Assembly (NCBI GenBank): GCA_025201765.1 | Contig: MU623752.1 | Location: 1-11,451 of the forward strand | Direction: 5' to 3' | DNA: 11,451 nucleotides | Source of the DNA: Daldinia sp. FL1419 | Lineage: Eukaryota > Ascomycota > Sordariomycetes > Xylariales > Hypoxylaceae | Shown here: positions 1 through 6,202 of the stretch, piece after piece | Layout: every line of letters starts with the position of its first letter | How positions within the stretch are numbered: position 1 is the stretch's first letter | Program-made: the position numbers and the translations under genes | Notes under the pieces: model-generated | Told to the model about the DNA's origin: nothing | Database searches by the model: none | What the model saw: only the letters and a program-made list of their open reading frames with translations

Positions 1-519
1 AAATTATTTTTAAATTTTTAAATTATATATATTTTAATTTTATTAAATTAGTTTTAATATTTATTTAAAATAATTTTTAATTTAATATAATATATGTTTC
101 TGTTTTTGTATAAGGTAAATTCTGGTTTTTCTACTTATTAAATAGGAACTCTAATAGCTTCTGCAAGATATACCTTATACTTCAATTAATCCATAATAAA
201 TCAAAAGTTATATAAATTAAAAAATATAACATAATTATATCCTAAAAAATATAATAAAATGATCAAATAGATAAACTACTATAAGTAATTATTTAGTAAT
301 AATAGCGTGTATAATAAAATTATAGGTTAAAAATGTATATTATTTATATAAAGTTTTATAAAAGTAATCTTTAAAGAATTATATAGAATTTAAGCTGATT
401 AGGTAAGAAAATAATTTTTGAAGGCTTATTTATATCTAAAAGAACATATATAAATCTTAGAAGGGGGGGGTCAATAGGGTCTTTCAAGGTAGTTCTTATT
501 ATATAATCACATTATTCCA

Positions 520-1765
520 ATTCAATATAAGGTAAATTTTAATTAATTTATTTAAAAATATTCTTTTTTAAAGTAATTTTTAAATTTTATATAAATTGAA
601 TTTAATATAAGTTAAATTTTAATATTTATATTTTATTTAATTTTTAAAAAGTAAAATTTAATAAATTTATTTTAACTTTTTTTATAATATAAATTTAAAA
701 TTTTATAAGGTAAGTTTTAATATTTTTATAAGGTAAATTTTAATATTTATATTATATTTAATTTTAATTAATTTTTAATTAAATGGATTCTATTTTTATA
801 AAGTAGATTTTATTAAATTTATTTAATATATTAATTTTCTTTTTTAAAAAATAAATTTAAAAATTTTATAGGGTAAATTTTAATTTTTTTATAAAATAAA
901 TTTTGATAAATTTATTTAATTTATTAAATTAAATTAATTCTTTTTATAAAATAGATTTTGAATTTTTTTTATAATAAATTTAATATTTTTATAAAGTAGA
1001 TTTTAATATTTATATTTTATTTATATTTTAATTTAATTTTATTAAATGGATTTTATTTTTATAAGGTAAATTTCAATATTTTTATAGGGTAGATTTTAAT
1101 AAATTTATTTTATTTATTTTATTAATTAGATTTTAATATTTTTATAAGGTAGATTTTAATAAATTTATTTAATTTATTTTCTTTTTTCTCATTAATTAGA
1201 TATTAATACTTTTATAGGGTAGATTTTAATAAATTTATTTAATTTATTTTTTTTTTATTAATTAAATGTTAATATTTTTACAAGGTATATTTTAATATTT
1301 TTATAAGATAGATTTTAATATTTATATTTTAATTTATTTTTATTAATTAGATATTGATATTTTTATAAAGTAAATTTTGATGAATTTTTTAATTTATTTA
1401 ATTTATTTAATTTATTTAATTTATTTTCTTTTTTTTTATTAATTAGATGTTGATATTTATATAGGATAGATTTTGATATTTTTATAGGGTAGATTTTAAT
1501 ATTTTTATTTTATTTTATTTTATTAATTAGATTTTAATATTTTTATAAAGTAGATTTTAATATTTTTATTTAATTTATTTTGTTTTTCTTTTATTAATTA
1601 AATATTGATACTTTTATAGGGTAGATTTTGATAAATTTCTTTTTTCTTATTAATTAGATGTTGATACTTTTATAAGGTAAATTTTAATATTTTTATAAAA
1701 TAGATTTTAATATTTATTTTTTAATTTATTTTAATTTATTTTTATATTTATATAATAAATTTTGA
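520..1765. repeat. Degenerate AT-rich minisatellite
   Basis: A short motif close to TTATARGGTARATTTTRATA (R is A or G) recurs about twenty times in the same orientation. Clear examples lie near 531, 731, 871, 1061, 1087, 1147, 1215, 1304, 1485, 1545, 1617 and 1671. Spacing is irregular, commonly about 22 to 26 or 55 to 75 bases. The longer spacings are filled by T-rich spacers containing ATTAATTAGAT. The variants GGG, AGG, AAG, GGA and AGA in the core fit G-to-A transitions from one parent. I infer an old array of a mixed short unit decayed by RIP. Copy number and period are by eye. Confidence 0.7.
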
Positions 1766-1834
1766 TTTTTATATTTAATTTATTTTAATTATTTAAATTA
1801 TTTAAATAAAATTTAAATTTTTTTTTTATAATTA

Positions 1835-2350
1835 ATATAAATCTTTATAAATTAATCTTAATTTTAATATATATATTTTTATATAATATATTGAAATTTG
1901 TTAATATTTTTTTAAAAATTTAAAAAAATTGGAAAAATCCCAGATAAAATATTTTATTTAATATTTTAATTAAAAAATTAAATTAAGAAATATGGGCCCT
2001 TACGGATTAATATTGGTTCCGATACACGGATTTATATATAATATGTTGAAATTTATTTACTTTTTTTAAAAAAATAAAGAAAAAATCGGAAAAATCTCGG
2101 ATAAGTTAATTTATTTAATATATTAATTAAAAATTTAAATTAGAAAATATGGGCCCTTACGGATCAATATTGGTTCTGATGTACGCATTTATATATAATA
2201 TATCCAAATTTATTAAACCTTTTTCAAAAAATCCAAAAAAAATCGGAAAAATCTCGGATTAACCTTGTAATTATAATATATATTAATAAAATTTAATTAC
2301 AAAATATGAACCTTTACGGATTAATATCTGTTCTGATGCACGGAATTATA
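1835..2350. repeat. Tandem array, unit about 157 bp, four copies with graded RIP damage
   Basis: The landmark TATGGGCCCTTACGGAT recurs at 1991 and 2148, with a diverged form (TATGAACCTTTACGGAT) at 2305; the spacing is exactly 157 bases both times. A second landmark, GGAAAAATC followed by CGGAT or CAGAT, recurs at 1931, 2088 and 2245, again 157 apart. A fourth copy is recognisable at about 1835-1870. It aligns to the pocket at 1990-2025 with nearly every G turned to A and C to T, at an offset of 155. Each unit ends in TTATATATAATAT-like sequence. The copies therefore arose by tandem duplication and were then mutated independently. Function is unknown; a satellite or the promoter repeats of a retroelement are both possible. 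Confidence 0.85.
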
Positions 2351-2580
2351 ATAATTATTAATTTTGATTTGATTCTTGTATAACTTTTGTAATATTTATT
2401 CAAATTTAATATAAAATATATTATTATTTTAATTAAATTTTATTTAATTTAAATATGATTTTTTTATATTTAATTTTAATTTATTTTAATTTATTTTTTT
2501 AAATTTTATTTTTATTATTATTTTATTTAAATTATTTAATTTGTTGAAAAAAAAAAATTTTAGTTTTTTTAGTTTTTTTA

Positions 2581-2640
2581 GTTAGTTTAGTTAGTGTTAA
2601 GATTAGTTTAATTAGTTTAGTTAATGCCAAGATTAGTTTT
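2581..2640. repeat. 30-bp tandem duplication in TTAG-rich stretch
   Basis: Two adjacent 30-base units, 2581-2610 and 2611-2640, share the pattern TTAGTTTAGTTA, then RTG, then AAGATTAGTTT, and differ at only a few positions, mostly transitions. TTAG-containing words continue to about 2680, and an inverse version (ACTAAACTAACTAA) lies at 2699-2712. Clusters of short subterminal repeats like this are common next to the ends of hAT-type DNA transposons, which fits the putative end at 2711-2724. Confidence 0.7.
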
Positions 2641-2710
2641 AGTTTTCTTAATTTTAGTTTTTAGTATTTTAATTTAGTTAAATTGTGGGTTTTAGTTACT
2701 AAACTAACTA

Positions 2711-2724
2711 ATTTTGCAACCCTG
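2711..2724. mobile_element. Putative terminal inverted repeat of a hAT-like DNA transposon (right end)
   Basis: Read on the - strand, 2724 to 2711 is CAGGGTTGCAAAAT. hAT-superfamily ends typically begin with a CAGGG/TAGGG-like core followed by a TGYAAA-like stretch. Three observations support an element end here: the change from AT-rich to normal composition falls at this point; short repeats crowd just inside it; and flanking DNA at 2725-2732 (GTTATATG) could be an 8-base target-site duplication, the size hAT elements make. I could not find the matching left end or the second copy of the duplication; it may be RIP-destroyed or outside the window. The class assignment rests on about 12 bases. 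Confidence 0.35.
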
Positions 2725-3056
2725 GTTATATGTAGCAGGGATAGCTCCAGCCATCTGTGGCTTTTGAATTTGTCTTAGCTTTCATTGGTTCCCATTTTAC
2801 TTGCTAAACCCACTCCCTGAACCCACTCCCTAACTTAGAAACTTTTAGACCAATTAACTAACTAACTATTCGTAACTACGTCGAACATTTTGTTCTTCTT
2901 TTTGTCCCGCCCAGATTTTATCAACGGCTTATCAGATTTAATTTCGAGCTCAAATATCGTCGAGTGAATACGACATCTTCCACAAGGCTCTAGGAGGTTT
3001 ATTCCCCACGCTCATATAAACTAGGCAGAAGAACATAGCGAATCGCACTGCCCAAC
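2725..3056 (+). promoter_or_regulatory. Upstream region of tom7
   Basis: Normal-composition sequence between the AT-rich block and the tom7 start. It holds an inverted CCAAT box (ATTGG, 2784-2788) and a direct one (CCAAT, 2850-2854). A 13-base direct repeat, AACCCACTCCCTG, lies at 2807-2819 and recurs at 2820-2831 with its last base changed. A TATAAA word sits at 3015-3020, 37 bases before the ATG. Which of these act in transcription is inference; the TATA word is close enough to the start codon that transcripts would have a very short leader if it is used. Confidence 0.45.
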
Positions 3057-3436
3057 ATGTTCGCTCTCTCAGAAGAATCCAAGGAGCGCATTGGAAAGAT
3101 CATCGAGATCGGAAGAGTCGCAATGCACTAGTATGCGCTACCCCCTCTGACTACCGTGGTTTGAAGATATTCGGGTTTATTCAGGGGTGCTAATGTATGA
3201 TATAGCGGTTATCTACCTCTGATACTCTACCTAGGTATGCTTTGATCAGCCTTAATACATACGGCGATCGCTTTTCGGTATACGTATATCTGACTTTACG
3301 ACTATAACAGGCTACACACGTAGCGACCCGCGACCTTCGATTATCAAGTACGTTCCTATTTATTCTTGACGTATCCTCGGGTTCTGTAGCGGAGATGCTA
3401 ATCCTCGTTTGTAGGCTTTTGTCTCCTCTATCTTAG
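3057..3436 (+). CDS. tom7: Mitochondrial import receptor subunit Tom7 (TOM complex), 4 exons
   Basis: Tom7 is a small tail-anchored subunit of the TOM translocase in the mitochondrial outer membrane. It modulates assembly and stability of the complex around the Tom40 pore. Splicing exons 3057-3130, 3206-3234, 3311-3347 and 3415-3436 gives 162 nt, a 53-residue protein plus stop, the usual family size. The N-terminus MFALSEESKERIGKIIEI is the conserved cytosolic start of Tom7. Residues about 20-36 (VAMHYGYLPLILYLGYT) form the single membrane segment. The tail DPRPSIIKLLSPLS carries the family's conserved PRPS motif. Introns are 75, 76 and 67 bases, with donors GTATGC, GTATGC and GTACGT, AG acceptors, and CTAAT branch-like sequences in introns 1 and 3. 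The start has a good context (CCCAACATG). It converges with vps68. The largest exon is 74 bases, so single-frame ORF searches miss the gene. Recognition is from family memory; the splice fit in all three phases makes it very secure. Confidence 0.95.
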
Positions 3437-4273
3437 TATGCCTCGACGAGGCGCGGTGCTACGGGAAGCATTCATGTATTACCACATAGACCGAGCTTCG
3501 TTGCTTGGTTACGGCCGCGATGATGTTGGCAAATACTCCGAGGTATCAAAGTGGCGTTTAAGAAAAGTCTATGATATACTGTCTTTGCGATGTCGCTCGG
3601 TAGCGGCCGTGTAAAGTATAATGAATAAAAGAAACCCTCAAACCACCATTAGAATCCGGGATCTTGCGCACGGCTAAGCGGGTACACTCTCTGCTAGGAA
3701 GACAATGTATCGTTGTCATTTTTTCCGGAGGAAATATAGCTTATAATCATGAGCATGGAGTAGGAAATAGATATAGTATCGACATTGATAATTTTGCAGG
3801 AGACTAATGATTCCGGCAGTGATGCTGAAGCTGGTTGTCTCCCTATGCCGTGACCGATCAACGCTTGCGTACCGTTTATCTAATTCCTCGATATAATAGC
3901 CTCTTAGACTTTTAACATTTGAATTGGGATGGTGAAAAGCTTTAACAAGACTTGCGTTATAACCCGAGCAAAAAAAAAAGAAGGAAAAAAAAAGTGGCAG
4001 TATTACTTGAATATTAAGCTGGAAATTTGAAAAACAGAGCTAACCATGAATTACTACACGCCTAGTTTCGCCCCGCCCGGACCAGTCCTCGCGCCATGGT
4101 GCCCTGTCTGCTGTATTGTACAATAGGTAGTGATTCGATATCCCCAGCGATTATGCATCCCAGTGCCGCGACTCCACTGCCATGGAGCTTCGGAGCCTCC
4201 TTGCTCACGAACGTCTACCCAACACAAGCCCACTTGGTCCCTTTCGATAGACCACTCAACTCTCGCCCTCTCA
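3437..4273. other. Intergenic region between convergent tom7 and vps68
   Basis: These 837 bases lie between two stop codons and should hold both 3' UTRs. I find the AATAAA candidate for tom7 at 3624 and a purine tract (A-rich, broken by GAAGG) at 3970-3994, but no clear hexamer for vps68 on the - strand. No reading frame here resembles a known protein; frames at 4054-4302 (-) and 4096-4347 (+) overlap each other and the vps68 end and look random. Confidence 0.6.
3624..3629 (+). terminator. Candidate polyadenylation signal of tom7
   Basis: AATAAA lies 188 bases after the tom7 stop codon, within ATGAATAAAAG. This is the canonical hexamer, often degenerate in fungi. It would give a 3' UTR of about 200 bases, plausible for this gene. 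Confidence 0.45.
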
Positions 4274-4890
4274 CTATAGAGACAAGTTATAGCTATACTC
4301 ATCTTCCATATTCTGACTCACCCACAACACAACCGAGCTCAACATGACAAGCCCGTTCGCGACCACGTTCTCCACGCCCATGCCCATCATCGGCCAGCCC
4401 ACGTTCGGTACGACGAACTTCAACACAAATACAGTGACTCCACCTGCCATACCGCCCGCCAGCGATGCGAACCCGAGGAACAAGACGACGCGCGCCTTCC
4501 ACGCGACGCCTGAGCCGCTATACGAGAACGAGTCGGCCGATAGCCGCGCCTTCTCGACCGAGTTGATGATTAGCATGCCCAGCGAGCTGAAGATGAGTGG
4601 CAGCCAGTCCACAAATTTCACGTGTACGTCGGATCCGTTAAGCGCTGATTTCGACCACACGGCAGCATCCATAAGGATGTAGAATGCGAGCGAGAACTAC
4701 GGAAGCGTATGGGTTAATAAGGGTTCGCGGGTAGAATCTATGATGGATAGAATCGAAAGCGTGCTATACGATCGGAATAACATGATAATCGACGTACCAG
4801 AGCACCCGCCGAGTACACGCCAGCACTGCGCGCCCAGGCGCTGTTAAGCCAAGCAGGCCTGCTGAATTTCCAGAGGCGGTCTTCCTCCAT
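4274..4890 (-). CDS. vps68: Vps68 / UPF0220 (TMEM50) family vacuolar sorting membrane protein, 2 exons
   Basis: Vps68 is a small multi-pass endosomal/vacuolar membrane protein needed for vacuolar protein sorting; animal relatives are TMEM50A/B. Exon 1 is 4890-4798 (31 codons) and exon 2 is 4696-4274, giving 171 residues, normal for the family. The 101-base intron (4797-4697) has donor GTACGT, a TTAAC branch-like site and acceptor CCGTAG, phase 0. The splice restores the conserved first helix region GVYSAGALFSLAFYILMDAA. Membrane segments lie at about 24-45, 62-78, 100-127 and 142-159. Family signatures are VHVKFVDW (55-62), DSFSYSGSGVAWKAR (86-100) and a C-terminal MEDEYSYNLSL. The start ATCATGG has a good context and an in-frame TAG stands upstream with no other ATG between. 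Without the intron, a shorter 132-residue frame beginning at 4672 would lack the first helix. Naming it Vps68 rather than a generic UPF0220 member is by fungal orthology, inferred. Confidence 0.93.
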
Positions 4891-5055
4891 GATTGCGTGG
4901 GGACGTTCGGAAATTGGTAGTAGAATGGAATAGACCTATCGAAGGCCGAAAGATGGATGATTTGATGGAAAGGGCGGTAGCTGGCTTTCGTAGGTTCAAA
5001 ATGGGTTTCGAGAGAAGTCGATGAAGCTCGAGATGGAAGCTTAGGGGAATTGACC

Positions 5056-5085
5056 GGATGAGGATGAGGATGAGGATGAGGATGA
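5056..5085. repeat. GGATGA hexamer microsatellite, 5 units
   Basis: Five perfect GGATGA units followed by a diverged GGCTGA. The tract lies 166 to 195 bases upstream of the vps68 start codon, so it is in its promoter or 5' UTR and not coding in the chosen model. A hexamer keeps frame, and the - strand can read it as a His-Pro run, but no gene supports that. Confidence 0.85.
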
Positions 5086-5138
5086 GGCTGATGACGACCG
5101 GCGGAGTCTTGGCGTATTGCCAAATTGCATAACATCGA

Positions 5139-5150
5139 CACGTGACGTAT
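5139..5150. promoter_or_regulatory. Overlapping E-box and CRE-like site upstream of vps68
   Basis: The 12 bases CACGTGACGTAT join a CACGTG E-box (5139-5144), bound by bHLH factors, with TGACGTA (5143-5149), a site type bound by bZIP/ATF-CREB factors. They lie about 250 bases upstream of the vps68 start. The sequences are seen; use in regulation is inference. Confidence 0.35.
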
Positions 5151-5182
5151 ACCCGCTTTATATGTACGCTGCTCTGTCTATC

Positions 5183-5253
5183 TAGGTAGGTACCTACCCA
5201 GGTACATATACTGCTTAAGTATCTTAGGTAACTATGCATAAGTAGGTAGGTAC
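5183..5253. repeat. TAGGTA-family motif cluster with 14-bp palindrome
   Basis: GGTAGGTACCTACC at 5185-5198 is a perfect 14-base palindrome. CTTAGGTA follows at 5223-5230 and AAGTAGGTAGGTAC at 5240-5253. The last is repeated exactly at 9176-9189. Related words occur elsewhere in the intergenic DNA of the window but not in the coding exons I inspected. Such TAGG/CCTA tetramer arrays are, as I recall, common between genes in Sordariomycetes; what they do is unknown to me. Confidence 0.65.
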
Positions 5254-5778
5254 TTTTCACATGCCACATACAAGTAATACGAAAGCCAAATTCAGACGGA
5301 TGCCCGTTATCATAAATTTATACCGTCATGATGCTATTATGAATTAACTTTACTCTCCTACAATCAGAAAAACGCGATTTGAATTAATTTTATACATCAC
5401 GGGTATCTTCGCAACCTTCTCATATTTTAACCATCATTCTCAATCAGTTTTATATTAAAAAGCTCCAAAAAAGCCCCACGGTAACTTGTTCCTATTCCTT
5501 TCATCGAGTGTCTCTGAATTAGGTCCACTCCCTTTTATAGTGTGCTATAGTCATAGTCCTGGAACGTGACCGAGTACGATGTGCTACCACCAACACCTGC
5601 GAGACTCGACGCTAGAGCCTTCCCGAACGGCCGTGTCTTATCATTGTCGGCAGCTCGATTCCTCGTCGTGGCCCTACGGACTAAAGCCCCATTGATAATG
5701 CTACTAAGTCGACAAAATGCAGCCCTAACCATCACGGGTCTGCTAACCAACTGTACAAACATCTCTGGCTGCCTCGCT

Positions 5779-5805
5779 ATCTCCATCTCCATCTCCATCT
5801 CCATC
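5779..5805. repeat. ATCTCC hexamer microsatellite, 4.5 units
   Basis: Four perfect ATCTCC units plus ATC. The tract lies beyond the 3' end of the gs-1-type gene, about 400 bases past its stop codon, in sequence without a supported gene. It accounts for the artificial alternating Ser-Ile and Met-Glu runs in the two overlapping reading frames here. Confidence 0.85.
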
Positions 5806-6202
5806 AACGGATACACCCAGATGCAGCCGTCTAACCATACCCCCCTTAATAGTAACTAGGGCAAAGGCAATGACCGAAACTGAATAGAAAGTAGACGAAT
5901 GATATTAGTACAGGAATAGTGGCATGTCACCTATTAAATTAAAATCTTTATGTGCCGTCGAGGATCATGGTTGAGTCCTGCGAAGGGATGTCCAAATCCC
6001 GCTCTTTATCAATAGACCCAACTCGTTCGGTGGAATATTAATCGGGAAGATTGTGTGTGCAGCTGCAAGGAAACAAGACCTCTGCCGAAAATATTGGCGA
6101 TGCTGATTTGCATCGACTACGACCCTTGAACGCCCCGCCCTTTGCTGTCTATTTAGTAGTCGTGTTACAATGCATGTCGTTGTCGGTCGTCGAACTTTCA
6201 TA

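Larger units (their letters stand above)
1..2724. repeat. AT-rich, RIP-degraded repeat block (left flank)
   Basis: About 2.7 kb made almost entirely of A and T, with no open reading frame of useful length on either strand. Surviving G and C sit in small islands, such as a run of eight G at 463-470 and the GC pockets of the 157-base array. This is the usual look of a transposon or satellite region hit by RIP, which turns CpA into TpA on both strands of duplicated DNA. The block ends abruptly near 2724, after which composition becomes normal. Within it I recognise a minisatellite, a longer tandem array and a 30-base tandem pair, listed separately. The remaining parts (1 to about 520, 1766 to 1834, 2351 to 2580) show only AT-rich low-complexity sequence. 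The original element type cannot be read from the sequence. Confidence 0.85.
4891..6202. other. Intergenic region: vps68 upstream and gs-1 downstream sequence
   Basis: About 1.3 kb with no supported gene. It should contain the promoter and 5' UTR of vps68 on the 4891 side and the 3' UTR of the gs-1-type gene on the 6202 side. Listed separately are two hexamer microsatellites, an overlapping CACGTG/TGACGTA site and a GGTAGGTACCTACC palindrome. The stretch 5535-5860 is richer in GC than its surroundings and open on both strands (93 and 97 codons), but neither translation looks like a known protein and both run through the microsatellite, so I do not call a gene. From about 5270 to 5480 the sequence is moderately AT-rich and featureless. 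Confidence 0.55.

Noticed and set aside
1..2724. CRISPR-like reading of the regular 157-base repeats or the minisatellite
   Set aside because: Units are directly adjacent with no unique spacers and no cas genes; the rest of the window is clearly eukaryotic with spliced genes.
1..2724. Mitochondrial DNA as explanation for the AT-rich block
   Set aside because: No mitochondrial genes are present, the block is continuous with a nuclear gene island, and copy-to-copy changes have the CpA-to-TpA signature of RIP.
2807..2835. CCCTGAACCC...CCCTAAC, reminiscent of telomere repeats (CCCTAA)
   Set aside because: Only a 13-base unit in two copies with CACT inside; not a telomeric hexamer array.
3800..3852. 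TTTTGCAG followed by a 17-codon open stretch ending TGA, looking like a terminal exon
   Set aside because: No convincing upstream exon with a start codon joins it, tom7 already ends at 3436, and the peptide matches no family I know.
4344..4682. 112-codon + strand frame opposite vps68
   Set aside because: It lies antisense within the second vps68 exon, which has strong family matches; the + translation resembles nothing and is a shadow.
4764..5269. Two overlapping - strand frames of 125 and 141 codons over vps68 exon 1 and its upstream DNA
   Set aside because: They use different frames from vps68 exon 1 and owe part of their length to the GGATGA microsatellite; no family match.
5535..5859. 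Opposing frames of 93 (-) and 97 (+) codons
   Set aside because: Both run through the ATCTCC tract and neither translation shows a domain, signal or splice support. Kept only as a region to check for transcription.
5969..5978. GGTTGAGTCC, like a tRNA B box
   Set aside because: It lacks the invariant C of GGTTCGA, and no A box or acceptor stem is present upstream.
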